Assembly: GCA_023384675.1 (NCBI GenBank)
Contig: JAHDVK010000022.1
Location: 1-64,000, forward strand
DNA from: Bryobacteraceae bacterium
Lineage (GTDB): Bacteria > Acidobacteriota > Terriglobia > Bryobacterales > Bryobacteraceae
Length of the DNA: 64,000 bases
Direction of reading: 5' to 3'
Shown: piece by piece, positions 23,618-33,178 of the stretch
How the letters are laid out: every line of letters starts with the position of its first letter
How positions within the stretch are numbered: the first letter of the stretch is position 1
Translations under genes and position numbers: made by a program
Notes under the pieces: generated by a model
What the model was told of the DNA's origin: nothing
The model's database searches: none
Seen by the model: the letters and a program-made list of their open reading frames with translations, nothing else

Positions 23618-24460
23618 TCATTTCTTCAACGAAAAAGTGACCTCGACATCGGTGAGCACTTCCACCGGGACGCCGTTGACCAACGCCGGCTCGTAAGCCC
23701 ACGTCCGCACGGCGGAAACCGCCGCGGCGCTCAACATGGAGTGGCCGCTCACCACTTTCACGTCTGTCACTTCGCCGGAGGCGTCAATGCGGATATCCAG
23801 TAAGACCTTGCCGCTGAGATTCATCCGGGCGGCCAAGACCGGGTATTCGGGAGGTGTCTGCCGGATGAGCCTGCGGGCCTGCTCGGCGCCGGGCACACGG
23901 ATCGGTTTGGGGGCGTGAGGCGCGGGCGCTACACCGCGGGGCGCCAGCGCCGGCGCTGGGGTGGCTTTGGGTTCGGCATCTCGCTGGTTCACCACAGCGG
24001 CGCCGACAACCAGTTTGTTGCCGCCGGCCGCGATGATTTCGGCGGCGGTCTCACGGTCCACTGCGAAAGCGGCTCCCCGCAGCTTGATCAGATCGATGAG
24101 TACCTGCGGATCGACTCCGGCTTGCAGGATGAGGATCACCTTCTCGCGGGTGAGGGGTGGCCCCTCGGGAAGCTCGATCGGCGGAGGCGGTGGGGCCGTC
24201 TCTCCGCGGTAGTTCGCTCGTACGGCTTCGATCAGGCGCTTGTCCGCGCCGAGCTTGGCGAGTTGCTTTTCATCCTCCGGCTGAATGCGGAAGTCCACGC
24301 CGATGTCGCGAATGATCCCGATCAGCTCCTCCGGCTTCAAGCCGCCGATGCGCACGGCTTCCATCAGGCCTTGCCTGTCGATCGGCTTGGGCGCGGTGGC
24401 GTCCTGGGCGAACCAGGCGGGCGCCAGGACGAGGGCCAGTAGTGCGCAGCGCAATTTCAT
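23618..24460 (-). CDS. TonB-domain protein with N-terminal helical repeats
   Basis: 280 residues from ATG 24460, which overlaps the kinase stop (ATGA). Signal peptide MKLRCALLALVLAPAWFAQDA. Two ~56-residue repeats (DRQGLMEAVRIGGLKPEELIGIIRDIGVDFRIQ..., TREKVILILQAGVDPQVLIDLIKLRGAAFAVDRE...) precede a Pro/Ala linker and a C-terminal TonB domain (TPPEYPVLAARMNLSGKVLLDIRIDASGEVTDVKVVSGHSMLSAAAVSAVRTWAYEPA). Because the N-terminus is a cleavable signal instead of an anchored TonB helix, it may not energise receptors directly. Translation is coupled to the kinase. Confidence 0.87.
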   Translation of the reverse strand: MKLRCALLALVLAPAWFAQDATAPKPIDRQGLMEAVRIGGLKPEELIGIIRDIGVDFRIQPEDEKQLAKLGADKRLIEAVRANYRGETAPPPPPIELPEGPPLTREKVILILQAGVDPQVLIDLIKLRGAAFAVDRETAAEIIAAGGNKLVVGAAVVNQRDAEPKATPAPALAPRGVAPAPHAPKPIRVPGAEQARRLIRQTPPEYPVLAARMNLSGKVLLDIRIDASGEVTDVKVVSGHSMLSAAAVSAVRTWAYEPALVNGVPVEVLTDVEVTFSLKK

Positions 24461-25755
24461 GGCGTCTGCTTCAGCCTCTCGATGCATTGCGCTTCGGTGA
24501 GGCCCAGGGCCATGCAGGTCCGCAGGCGGAGTTCGGAGGGTGCAGGATCCTTGGCGGCGGGCGAGGACTTGGGCGCGGCGGGCTTCGTCTCGACCTGTTT
24601 AGGCGTGGCGGGTTGAGGCGCGACGGGTGCGCTGGTCTGCTTGATCGCCGCCGCCGGCGGCTGTGAAGTCTCCGGCGCCTGTGCCGAGGCGGGCTGAGCA
24701 GCCGGGGGCGGCGTGGCGGTTTCTTGCTGGACGACGGGCACGTCCTTGGGGCGGGTATTCCAGTAGAGCACCGCGGCGCCTCCGCCAAGAACGATCACCA
24801 GCAGGGCCACCATCAGCCAAAGCCCGCTGCGAACACCCGCCGGAGGGGGCGGTGTGAACTCATGATTCGCCGTGGGCGTTGGCGTGCGCGGCTCCTGGGC
24901 GTACATCTGGCCGGTAGCGGCATCCGGGTGAAATGCGCGGCGCAGGGCGCGGGCCAGTTCCTCGCCGGTTGCATAGCGGTCCTTCGGATCCTTCGCGAGG
25001 CACTTCAGCACCACCTGTTCCAGGGCCTCGGGTGTTTCGGGATTGAGGCTGCGGATGGGCGGGGGCTGTAGTGTCAGGTGCCCGTTCATGACCGTGAAAT
25101 CGGTATCGCCCTCCGGCGAAACGAAGGGCGGCCGGCCGGTGAGCAGGTCGTACAACACGCAACCGAAGCTGTAGATGTCGGTGCGGTGATCGATTTCGCG
25201 GGGCCGCGCGATCTGTTCCGGGCTCATGTAGTGAACGGTGCCCACGGCGACGCCGGTCCGGGTGAGCCGCTCCTCTCCCACGGCGAGCGCGATGCCGAAG
25301 TCGGTCAGGTAAGCTTTGAGGGCCTCGTCCAGCAGGATATTCGACGGTTTCACGTCGCGATGAACCAGCCCGCGCTTGTGAGCGTGATCGAGCGCCAGCG
25401 CGATGTCCTGTCCAATCGACTCGACCACCTCGAGCGGCAGCGGGCCGGGCTTCCGTTTCTGAAGTTCTGTAACCGATTCGCCCTCGACGAAGTCCATCAC
25501 CAGGAAACGGTCCTCGCCCCGGACCAGGAAGTCGAGCACCTCGACGATGTTCGGGTGCCGCAGCGCCGCTTGACGGCGGCCCTCGCTGAGGAACCGCTGC
25601 TCGAATTCAGGATTGGACGTGAGCCGCGTGGAAAGGCACTTGATGGCGACGAGTTTGCCGAGGTCCACATGACGCGCAACCCACACCTGCGCCATCCCGC
25701 CTTCGCCGAGTTTGCGCTCAAGGACGTACTTATCCACGCGGTCGCCAGCCTGCAT
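24457..25755 (-). CDS. Membrane Ser/Thr protein kinase
   Basis: 432 residues. Complete Hanks kinase: Gly-loop GEGGMA 17-22, Lys39 (VAIK), HRD 132-134 with VKPSN, DFG 152-154, MSPEQ near 172. A transmembrane helix (about 316-338, LWLMVALLVIVLGGGAAVLYW) separates it from a Pro/Ala-rich outer region ending in RLRTCMALGLTEAQCIERLKQTP. First gene of a three-gene operon with a near-consensus promoter; its partners are both exported, so the kinase may sense their state. Substrates unknown. Confidence 0.93.
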   Translation of the reverse strand: MQAGDRVDKYVLERKLGEGGMAQVWVARHVDLGKLVAIKCLSTRLTSNPEFEQRFLSEGRRQAALRHPNIVEVLDFLVRGEDRFLVMDFVEGESVTELQKRKPGPLPLEVVESIGQDIALALDHAHKRGLVHRDVKPSNILLDEALKAYLTDFGIALAVGEERLTRTGVAVGTVHYMSPEQIARPREIDHRTDIYSFGCVLYDLLTGRPPFVSPEGDTDFTVMNGHLTLQPPPIRSLNPETPEALEQVVLKCLAKDPKDRYATGEELARALRRAFHPDAATGQMYAQEPRTPTPTANHEFTPPPPAGVRSGLWLMVALLVIVLGGGAAVLYWNTRPKDVPVVQQETATPPPAAQPASAQAPETSQPPAAAIKQTSAPVAPQPATPKQVETKPAAPKSSPAAKDPAPSELRLRTCMALGLTEAQCIERLKQTP

Positions 25756-25774
25756 CGCAGCCTAATTATAGCCG

Positions 25775-25802
25775 AAGGGTCACGCCAATCAAGCTGGCCG
25801 CC
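25775..25802 (-). promoter_or_regulatory. Predicted promoter of the kinase-TonB operon
   Basis: On the minus strand: TTGATT (25802-25797), a 16-nt spacer, then the perfect consensus TATAAT (25780-25775), 19 nt before the ATG at 25755. It lies in the 144-bp divergent gap before the sugar phosphorylase gene. Confidence 0.65.
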
Positions 25803-25899
25803 GTACTGGCCGGGGTACTGGGAACGCCACGGCTGGAGCCTTGCCTTGCCCGATCACACACGGTTGTGACAAGATGACGGCAGCGCCACCCGCAACCGC

Positions 25900-27771
25900 A
25901 TGTCCTTCCTCTCTGAAGCGGATCTTCCCCTGCTGTCCTATCCGGTGAATCCGCGTGCGGAGTATCTGGAGAAACCCGACTACACTCAGCCCCGGCTGCA
26001 AATCGGCCGCGACCGGCGATCACAATTGCTGTCGATGCTGGAGTTGCTGTACGGACCCGGGCAGGCCGCGGCCACGTATCCGGAGCTGGAGCGGATACTC
26101 CAGGTCCACCAGGCCTATAAATCGCCCGAACTGCTGGCCCAGGAGGCCACCTTTAACCCTTGCGAGCGGCTCACCGAGCGCGATGTCATCGCGATCACCT
26201 ACGGGGAGATCGTCTCCAAAACGCGCCGCGCACCGCTTGAGATTCTGCACGATCTGCTGCTGCTGTTTCTGCGCGGCGTGATCAACACGGTGCATATTCT
26301 GCCGTTCTTTCCCTATAGTTCCGACCGCGGGTTTTCGGTGATCGACTACAAGCAGGTGGACCCGCGCCTGGGCACGTGGCGCGAGATCCGCTCGATGCAC
26401 CACAATTTCCGGCTCATGTTCGATGGCGTGGTGAACCATATCTCCGCTGAGAGCGAGTGGTTCCGCGAATTTCTCAACGGCAATCCGGAATACGAGGACT
26501 TCTTCAACAGCTTCGCGACGCGCGACCGGCTGAGCTCCGAGCACCTCCGGCTGATCATGCGGCCGCGGGTGAGCGACGTGCTGACGAAGTACGACACGCT
26601 GCATGGTCCGCGCTGGGTGTGGACCACTTTCTCACCGGACCAGATCGATCTGAACTACAAGAACCCGCGTGTGCTGCTGCGCATGCTGAACGTGCTGTTG
26701 TTCTATGTCCGCCAGGGCGCGGACCTGATCCGGCTCGACGCCGCAACGTATCTCTGGGAAGAACTCGGAACCACCTGCGCGCATCTCGAGCAGACCCACG
26801 CCATCATCCGGCTGTTCCGCGCCGCCTTTGACGAGGTGGCGCCGCATACCGTGCTCATCACCGAGACCAACGTGCCGCAGGAAGATAACTTCTCCTATTT
26901 CGGCGACGGGACGGATGAAGCGCACATGGTGTATAACTTCTCGCTGCCGCCCGTGGTGCTGCACACATTTCTTTGCGGCGACTGTACGCGCTTGAACCGC
27001 TGGGCTTCCCAATTGAAGACGCCCTCGAACCAGACGGCGATTCTGCACATCCTCGACACGCATGACGGAATCGGACTACTGGGCGGGCGCGGCGTATTGT
27101 CCGATCGCGAGATCGACAATCTCGTCCAGACCACGCAGGCGCACGGCGGGCTGGTGGGCTATCGGACCGACCGGCAAGGGCGCCAGTCCCCCTACGAGTT
27201 GAATATCCCCTGGTACCAGGCATTGAACGGCTTCGAGCCGAAGGACCCGATTCCGCTGCAGGTGGCGCGCTATCTTGCGTCGCGCTCGATCGCGCTGGTG
27301 TTGCCCGGCGTGCCGGGAGTGTACTTGCCCGCCGTGGTGGGGAGTCTTGAACGCGTGCTGGATCACAGCCAGCTTGACGAGCCGAGGTCGATTAACCGCA
27401 CGCTGGTGACCGAGGAAAAGCTGATCGACCGGCTCACCAACCCGGAAAGCTCTTATCACGAGGTGATGATCCGTTTCCGCCACATGCTGTCGGTGCGCGT
27501 TTCGCATCGCGCCTTCCACCCGAACGCGGCGAGGCGGGTGATCGATTCGCCGCCCACGGTGTTCGCGATAGAGAGGATTCATCCGGATACGGAAGTTCCT
27601 GTCTGGTGCCTGACCAACGTGACGGTGGGACCGCAGTTGTTGACGCTCGATACGGAGCGGGCCTTGTGGAGGGATCTGCTCTCGGCGCGCTTCTTCCGCG
27701 CGGCCAGGGGAGCGCTGCACCTGAACCTGGAGCCGTACGAAGTTTTGTGGCTCGAGCCTGCGCGGAACTGA
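25900..27771 (+). CDS. GH13 sugar phosphorylase (sucrose/glucosylglycerate phosphorylase family)
   Basis: 623 residues. The GH13 barrel shows INTVHILPFFPYSSDRGFSVIDY (region I surroundings), MFDGVVNH (region II-like), ADLIRLDAATYLW with nucleophile Asp280, LITETNVP with acid/base Glu322, and ILDTHDGIG with Asp389. The missing first calcium-site Asp and the DRGFSVIDY loop are typical of GH13_18 phosphorylases. These split a glucoside with phosphate to glucose-1-phosphate; sucrose or glucosylglycerate are the likeliest substrates but cannot be told apart by eye. Cytoplasmic. The nearby sulfatase is a separate function. Confidence 0.88.
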   Translation: MSFLSEADLPLLSYPVNPRAEYLEKPDYTQPRLQIGRDRRSQLLSMLELLYGPGQAAATYPELERILQVHQAYKSPELLAQEATFNPCERLTERDVIAITYGEIVSKTRRAPLEILHDLLLLFLRGVINTVHILPFFPYSSDRGFSVIDYKQVDPRLGTWREIRSMHHNFRLMFDGVVNHISAESEWFREFLNGNPEYEDFFNSFATRDRLSSEHLRLIMRPRVSDVLTKYDTLHGPRWVWTTFSPDQIDLNYKNPRVLLRMLNVLLFYVRQGADLIRLDAATYLWEELGTTCAHLEQTHAIIRLFRAAFDEVAPHTVLITETNVPQEDNFSYFGDGTDEAHMVYNFSLPPVVLHTFLCGDCTRLNRWASQLKTPSNQTAILHILDTHDGIGLLGGRGVLSDREIDNLVQTTQAHGGLVGYRTDRQGRQSPYELNIPWYQALNGFEPKDPIPLQVARYLASRSIALVLPGVPGVYLPAVVGSLERVLDHSQLDEPRSINRTLVTEEKLIDRLTNPESSYHEVMIRFRHMLSVRVSHRAFHPNAARRVIDSPPTVFAIERIHPDTEVPVWCLTNVTVGPQLLTLDTERALWRDLLSARFFRAARGALHLNLEPYEVLWLEPARN

Positions 27772-27790
27772 ACGCGGCGCGCGGCGAAGG

Positions 27791-27796
27791 TATAAA
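27791..27796 (+). promoter_or_regulatory. -10 element (TATAAA) for a leaderless sulfatase mRNA
   Basis: TATAAA ends 9 nt before ATG 27806 with no Shine-Dalgarno between them. Confidence 0.4.
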
Positions 27797-27805
27797 GTGG
27801 TTCCG

Positions 27806-29233
27806 ATGAACCGCCGCCAGTTTCTTGCTTCCCTGGCCGCCTCCGGGGTGGCCCGCGGCCAGTCGGGACGGCTGCCGAACTTCGTTTTCATCCTGGCCGA
27901 CGACCTCGGCGCGCGCGACCTCACACCCGATGGCAACTCGTTTCACGAGACACCCGCAATGGAGGCGCTGGTGCGCGACGGCGTCCGCTTCACCAACGGC
28001 TATGCGGCCTGCCCGGTATGTTCGCCGACGCGCGCGTCGATCATGACCGGCAAGTACCCGGCGCGGCTGAAGGTGACCGATTGGATCGCCGGCCGCCGCC
28101 AATGGCCCACGGCAAAGGTCATCACGCCTCCGAATAAACTTCAACTGGGCCTGGAAGAAGTGACGCTGGCCGAGGCGCTGCGGCCCTTGGGCTACACCAG
28201 CGCGCACATCGGCAAGTGGCATCTCGGCGGGCAGGGCTACGAGCCGGACAAACAGGGTTTCGACCTCAATATCGCGGGCGACCACCGCGGCGCGCCGCGT
28301 TCCTTCTTCGGACCGTTCGACATGCCCAACTTCCCGCCCGGCTCGAAGAAGGACGAACTCACCGAGAGGCTGACGGAAGAGGCGTGCAACTACATCGCGA
28401 AACAGCGCAAGGCTCGGCCTTTTTTCCTCCACTTTTCGCATTACACGGTACACACGCCGATTCAGGCGCGCGAGGCCACGATCGAGAGATACCGGGCGAA
28501 ACTGGGCGGCAAGCCCTTCCCCGACCCGGTGTATGCCGCGATGGTGGAAAGCCTGGACCGCTCGGTCGGCGCCGTGCGCAAGGCCCTGGAGGACGCCGGC
28601 CTGGCGCGCGACACCGCGATCTTCTTCTTTTCCGACAACGGCGGGCTGCGCTACGAAGGCGGGCAGAAGCGCCTCGTGACTTCCAACGCGCCATTGCGCG
28701 CGGGCAAGGGCCACCTATACGAAGGCGGCATCCGCGAGCCTTTGTATATACACTGGCCTGGTGTCACCAAGCCCGGCCGGGTGATCGATACGCCGGTGAG
28801 TTCGATTGACTTCTTCCCGACGATGCTCGATATGGCGGGCACGCAGCCGCCGCTGCCGGTGGACGGCGTGAGCCTGGCGCCGCTGCTGCGGGGCGGTCCG
28901 CCACTCGCACGCGAAGCGCTCTATTGGCACTACCCTCACTACTCGAACCAGGGAGGCGCGCCGGGAGGAGCCGTCCGGATGGGCGACTGGAAGCTGATCG
29001 AGTTTTACGAGGATGGGCGGCTGGAGTTGTTCAACCTGAGGGACGACCCGGGCGAAACCGCGAATTTATCGCTCAAAAATCCAAAAAAAGCGCGAGAAAT
29101 GCACGAAAAACTGCGCCAATGGCGCCAGGAGACGAATGCGCTGATGCCGGATCCGAACCCGGCCTACGATCCGGCCACTTCGGACCAGGGTCTCACCGGC
29201 GCGGAGAAGCCGACGCCGCCAGTACAGCCCTGA
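27806..29233 (+). CDS. Tat-exported type I sulfatase
   Basis: 475 residues from ATG 27806 (MNRRQFLASLAASGVARGQ, a twin-arginine-like leader). NFVFILADDLGARDL supplies the metal-binding DD; CSPTRASIMTGKYP has Cys72 in the C-x-P-x-R motif that is converted to formylglycine; GKWHLGG, HFSHYTVHTPIQA and FFFSDNGG (Asp-Asn metal ligands) follow. It hydrolyses sulfate esters, probably on glycans, in the periplasm. A formylglycine-generating enzyme is not in the window. Substrate unknown. Confidence 0.92.
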   Translation: MNRRQFLASLAASGVARGQSGRLPNFVFILADDLGARDLTPDGNSFHETPAMEALVRDGVRFTNGYAACPVCSPTRASIMTGKYPARLKVTDWIAGRRQWPTAKVITPPNKLQLGLEEVTLAEALRPLGYTSAHIGKWHLGGQGYEPDKQGFDLNIAGDHRGAPRSFFGPFDMPNFPPGSKKDELTERLTEEACNYIAKQRKARPFFLHFSHYTVHTPIQAREATIERYRAKLGGKPFPDPVYAAMVESLDRSVGAVRKALEDAGLARDTAIFFFSDNGGLRYEGGQKRLVTSNAPLRAGKGHLYEGGIREPLYIHWPGVTKPGRVIDTPVSSIDFFPTMLDMAGTQPPLPVDGVSLAPLLRGGPPLAREALYWHYPHYSNQGGAPGGAVRMGDWKLIEFYEDGRLELFNLRDDPGETANLSLKNPKKAREMHEKLRQWRQETNALMPDPNPAYDPATSDQGLTGAEKPTPPVQP

Positions 29234-29281
29234 TCCCGGAGACCGGCCGGTCCCAGCTGCTCAAGCTTTGGGATTCCTGGG

Positions 29282-29755
29282 TCAGCCCTTGGGTTTGAAG
29301 TAAAACACCATTCCGGCGCCGGAGGCCGCGAGGACGTAGCCGAGCCAGAGCAGCGGATTGACGGCGGACTTGGGCGGGTGGGTGACCATCGAGACGGCCA
29401 CGTTGATCAGGGGCGCGAGTCCAAAGACCAGGGGCATGACGTAATTCGGCACGCCGCCGCTGCGGAAAGCCCAGATGATGCAGATGGCGCCGAGCGCGCC
29501 GAGCGCGCCGCCCATCCAGGCGTTAAACGAACCGGCGAGGTTAAAGCCCTTGAGCTCGCCCTGCGCGCCCAGCACAAACAGCGGGACCAGCACGCCGACG
29601 CAGAAATACGCGAAGCCCACCAGCAGCAGTGCGCGCAGCGGGTTGCCGAGCTGCATCTGTCCCTTGTGAAGCACGGGGCCGTAGACGCCCCAGAAGAGAG
29701 CCGCGCCGAGCGCGAAGACGACCCAAAGCATGGATTTCTGTTTCCCCTGTGTCAT
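29282..29755 (-). CDS. Small multi-pass membrane protein, EamA/DMT-like
   Basis: 157 residues with four to five hydrophobic helices (LWVVFALGAALFWGVYGPVLHKGQ; ALLLVGFAYFCVGVLVPLFVL; AWMGGALGALGAICIIWAFRSGG; VMPLVFGLAPLINVAVSMV; LLWLGYVLAASGAGMVFYF). The 'FWG' start and 'PLVFGLAPL' are like half of a DMT-superfamily transporter, so it could dimerise. It starts 9 nt after the TonB-dependent receptor and shares its transcript. Confidence 0.75.
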   Translation of the reverse strand: MTQGKQKSMLWVVFALGAALFWGVYGPVLHKGQMQLGNPLRALLLVGFAYFCVGVLVPLFVLGAQGELKGFNLAGSFNAWMGGALGALGAICIIWAFRSGGVPNYVMPLVFGLAPLINVAVSMVTHPPKSAVNPLLWLGYVLAASGAGMVFYFKPKG

Positions 29756-29764
29756 GGTTGGCGG

Positions 29765-32700
29765 TTAAAAGGACAGCCGCAGGGCCAGTTGGAGCTGGCG
29801 CGCGCTGGTTACAGTTTGTCTGATGAGCCCGAGCGAAGAAAGTGGCAATTCCTGCGGCGCGGTTCCGGCGAAAGCGGTCAGGCCGGGCGGGCCGAAGTTG
29901 GCGCGGTTGGCCAGATTGAACATCTCCGCGCGGAACTGGAGGTTGCCCTTCTCGCCGAGGGCGCGGAGTGCGAAGTTGCGCATCAGGGCGACATCGAAGC
30001 TGCGCAGGTTCGGTCCGATGAGCGCGCCGCGGCCCAGATTGCCGAGCTGGCCGGCAGGCTGCAGGGCGAAGGCGGCCGGGTTGAACCAGCGGGCCGGATC
30101 GCCCTGAATGGCGGACTGGTGGGTGAATCCGGGCGCCATCGATACGCGGTCGAAGCCGATGCCGGGGCCGAGCGAGGGCTGGGCAAGCGAGCGCGAACGG
30201 TTGGCCTGCACAAAGACCGTGAGCGGGTTGCCGCTGCGCATCGAGTAAATGCCCGCGAGCTGCCAGCCGCGCGCGAGGTAGTTGCGGCCGAGCGGCAGGC
30301 TCCACACAAAGTTCGAGACCCAGTTGTGCTTGGCGTGGTAGTCGGCGAGGCCTTTGTTGTAGTTGAGGCCTTCAAATTCGGGGAAGGCGGTCGTGGTGCC
30401 GTTGGTGGCGTCGCTGAAAAAGGTGGAGGCCTGCGTGGTGTCGATGTTGCGCGAGAAGGTGTAGGAGCTTTGCAGCATCAGGCCGCGGCCGAAGCGGCGG
30501 CGCAGTTCAAACAGGCCCGCGTTGTACCAGGAGTCGCCGTCGGAGGACTTGAGCTCGACGACGCCGAAGTTCGGGTTGCGGCGGCGCGGCGGTCCCGCGG
30601 GGAAGACGAGAGCGCCGTCGGGCTGGCGCTCGGGCGTGGCGGTGTTCCAGTCGCCGGAACGCCACAGGCGGCTGCCGCGCGAGCCGGCGAACCCGGCTGA
30701 GATCAGCAGGTCGCCCGGAAGCTGGTACTCGGCCATCAGGTTGTAAACGTGGACGCGCGGGCTTTCGATGTCCCATTGGATCGGACGGATCGAATTGGCG
30801 ACGCCGGCGCTGAGGTTCGGCACCGGGAAGGTGGAGCCGGCGACGATCACGCGCGGCGTGGCGGGCGGGTTGGTGACGGTGACGATGAGGTGCTGGATAT
30901 TGTTCGTGTTGAAGAACAGGCCGTAGCCGCCGCGGACCGAAAGGCGGCCCGTGCCGAGCACGTCCCAGGCGAAGCCGGCGCGCGGGGAGAGATTGGTGTA
31001 GGTGGGGTTCTGGTAGAGTTGCCCGACGGTGGGCGTGGCGTCGCTGAGCAGGTTGGGCACGGCGGAGTCCCGGCCGTAGATGTCGCGTGGCATGGTGGCG
31101 AATTCGTAACGGATGCCGAGGTTCAAAGTCAGCCGTGGAACGACGCGCCAGTCGTCCTGCAGGTAGAACCCCATCAGCGTCGAACGCCAGTAGCGGTCGA
31201 TGGCGCCGCCGGCGGGCAGGCCCAGGAAGCGCAGCGGGCGGTTTTCCAGAAAATTGCGAAGGTTCGAGAAAGTCTGGATGCCGAGCGAAAAGGTGGGGTT
31301 CACCATGTTGTTGCGGTAGCGCTCGGCGAGCATGCCGCCCTTGAGCAGGTGGCGGCCCCGGACATGGGAGAAAAAATAGTCGAAGCCAAAAAGGTTTTGG
31401 ACAAGCTGAACGTTTACAGAGGTTTGGGGCCCCCACCGGGGCAGGCCGCCGATATCGATATTGCCCGGCAGGCCGCGTCCGGGGATGAAGGGGTCGAGTG
31501 CGCGCGCGGTGTTGGCTTCGACGTCCTGGCCAATGCGGGTGCGGGCGAAGGAGCCGCGGAAGGTATGGGTGGTGCGGCCCGACGGCACCCAAGCGTGTTC
31601 CAGCGTCAGGAAATGATGGCGCGACAGGAACGACCGCGGGAATTGCGGGTAGTCGGTGGGCAGGCGCTGCGCGGCATCGTCGATGGTGTAGCGTGCGAAC
31701 ATCTGGTTGGCGGAGTTGAAATAGTGATCGAGGCGGCCCTGGCCGAAATGCTGGTCCAGCGTCTGGTTGAAACCGAAAGCATACTGGGCCAGGCCCCCGC
31801 CGCGCGAGGGGCCGTTCGGCAAAGGGTATTCATCGAGATACGGCCGGACCACGGGGTTGATCGTCACCGGGCCGTCGGGCAGAATACCGAGGCGCGCGTT
31901 CTCGTCGGGGACGACCGTCGAGATCGTGCGGCCGAGGCGCTCGCGCAGCGATTCGTAAGTCGTAAAGAAGAAGGTCTTTTCGCGCCGGATCGGTCCCCCG
32001 AGGGAGCCGCCGAACTGGTTCCGGTTGAACTCGGGCCGCTTGGCCGGGTCGAAGAAATTGCGCGCGTCGAAGTTGTCGTTGCGGAGGAAGTGGAACAGCG
32101 AGCCGTGGTATTCGTTCCCGCCGGACTTGGTGAGCGCGTTCACCTGGCCGCCCGAGTTGCGGCCGAATTCGGCGGAGTAGGCATTCAGTTCCACGCGAAA
32201 CTCGCGAATGGCTTCGAGACCGAGCGCCGTGCCGGCGGCGGAACTCGCCGGGGCGTTCGTGAAATCGTTCTGCGGCGTGCCGTCGATCAGATAGACGTTT
32301 GAACGGGGGTCGCGGCCGTTCATCGACATGGCGAGGCCGTGGGCGACCACCGAACCGCCGTCGCGGTGCGGGAAGGCGGTGACTCCGGGCGTCAGCAGGG
32401 CGAGGTCGGTGTAGTTGCGGCCATTGAGGGGCAGTTCGCGCATGGCCATCTCGCCCACCAGAAAGCTGAGTTCGGAGGTTTGGGTGTTCACCATCGAGGG
32501 GCGGTCGGTGATGGTGATCTGCTGGTCGATGGCGCCGATCTGGAGAGTCAGGTCCACGGTGAGGGAGGCGGCCACCGTGAGTTCGATGCCTTCGCGGACG
32601 ACGGGACGGAAACCGTCGCGCTCCACCTTCAGGCGGTACACGGAGGCTGGCAGGCTGGCGAGGACGTACCTGCCTTCGCCGTCGGTCTGAGTCGAGCGCG

Positions 32701-32854
32701 AAAGGCCCGTGGGCGTTTGCTCGGCGGTGACGCTCACGCCGGGCAGCGGCGCGCCGGTGGCATCGCTCACCGTGCCGGCGAGCCGGCCGGCGGTCTGGGC
32801 AAGAAGACAGGGGGCAGCGAGTACGGCTAGCGCCGTCCAGCGAAATAGCTTCAT
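29765..32854 (-). CDS. Oar-like TonB-dependent receptor with carboxypeptidase-regulatory N-domain
   Basis: 1029 residues from ATG 32854. Signal peptide MKLFRWTALAVLAAPCLLAQ; a carboxypeptidase-regulatory-like beta-sandwich (GRLAGTVSDATGAPLPGVSVTAEQ...GRYVLASLPASVYRLKVERDGF); the plug with MRELPLNGRNYTDLALLTPGV; GGQVNALTKSGGNEYHGSLFHFLRND at the plug/barrel junction; and a long barrel ending in Phe (LQLALRLSF). Acidobacterial receptors of this class take up oligosaccharides or other large ligands; the substrate is not deducible. A TACACT stretch (32872-32867) 12 nt before the ATG may be its -10. Confidence 0.92.
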   Translation of the reverse strand: MKLFRWTALAVLAAPCLLAQTAGRLAGTVSDATGAPLPGVSVTAEQTPTGLSRSTQTDGEGRYVLASLPASVYRLKVERDGFRPVVREGIELTVAASLTVDLTLQIGAIDQQITITDRPSMVNTQTSELSFLVGEMAMRELPLNGRNYTDLALLTPGVTAFPHRDGGSVVAHGLAMSMNGRDPRSNVYLIDGTPQNDFTNAPASSAAGTALGLEAIREFRVELNAYSAEFGRNSGGQVNALTKSGGNEYHGSLFHFLRNDNFDARNFFDPAKRPEFNRNQFGGSLGGPIRREKTFFFTTYESLRERLGRTISTVVPDENARLGILPDGPVTINPVVRPYLDEYPLPNGPSRGGGLAQYAFGFNQTLDQHFGQGRLDHYFNSANQMFARYTIDDAAQRLPTDYPQFPRSFLSRHHFLTLEHAWVPSGRTTHTFRGSFARTRIGQDVEANTARALDPFIPGRGLPGNIDIGGLPRWGPQTSVNVQLVQNLFGFDYFFSHVRGRHLLKGGMLAERYRNNMVNPTFSLGIQTFSNLRNFLENRPLRFLGLPAGGAIDRYWRSTLMGFYLQDDWRVVPRLTLNLGIRYEFATMPRDIYGRDSAVPNLLSDATPTVGQLYQNPTYTNLSPRAGFAWDVLGTGRLSVRGGYGLFFNTNNIQHLIVTVTNPPATPRVIVAGSTFPVPNLSAGVANSIRPIQWDIESPRVHVYNLMAEYQLPGDLLISAGFAGSRGSRLWRSGDWNTATPERQPDGALVFPAGPPRRRNPNFGVVELKSSDGDSWYNAGLFELRRRFGRGLMLQSSYTFSRNIDTTQASTFFSDATNGTTTAFPEFEGLNYNKGLADYHAKHNWVSNFVWSLPLGRNYLARGWQLAGIYSMRSGNPLTVFVQANRSRSLAQPSLGPGIGFDRVSMAPGFTHQSAIQGDPARWFNPAAFALQPAGQLGNLGRGALIGPNLRSFDVALMRNFALRALGEKGNLQFRAEMFNLANRANFGPPGLTAFAGTAPQELPLSSLGLIRQTVTSARQLQLALRLSF

Positions 32855-32938
32855 CGGGAAACCTTTAGTGTAACAATGCGGGCTTTCGCGCCGTTGTGAC
32901 AACATGGCATATAGGTACAGACGGACCGGGGCCCCAAA

Positions 32939-33178
32939 TTGACAGTTAATAGGAAGGCGACACTAACGATCCTTGTGGTTACTCTGATCGTGCTCCATCA
33001 GGACTTCTGGTTCTGGCGCGAGGCGCGGCCGTTGTTGTTCGGCTTCCTGCCGCCGGCGCTCTGGTATCACATTGCCTATTGCTTCGCGGCCTCGGCGGCG
33101 ATGGCGGCTCTGGTGAAGTGGGCGTGGCCGGGCGAGGATGAAGAACCCCGTTCCGGGGACCGGGAGCTGGGCGCTTGA
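32939..33178 (+). CDS. DUF3311 small membrane protein (symporter partner)
   Basis: 79 residues with two transmembrane helices ([19 protein letters not shown] and [21 protein letters not shown]). The 'HQDFW.W......FGFLP..LWYHI.Y' pattern matches DUF3311 proteins that accompany sodium:solute symporters. In this frame the only usable starts are TTG 32939 or GTG 32975; TTG is used here with low certainty. It overlaps the symporter gene by 4 nt (TTGA), so the two are translationally coupled. Confidence 0.82.
   Translation: MTVNRKATLTILVVTLIVLHQDFWFWREARPLLFGFLPPALWYHIAYCFAASAAMAALVKWAWPGEDEEPRSGDRELGA

Noticed and set aside
30749-32302. 517-codon plus-strand frame opposite the first TonB-dependent receptor
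   Set aside because: Shadow frame with no recognisable domain; the receptor on the minus strand has signal peptide, plug and barrel motifs.
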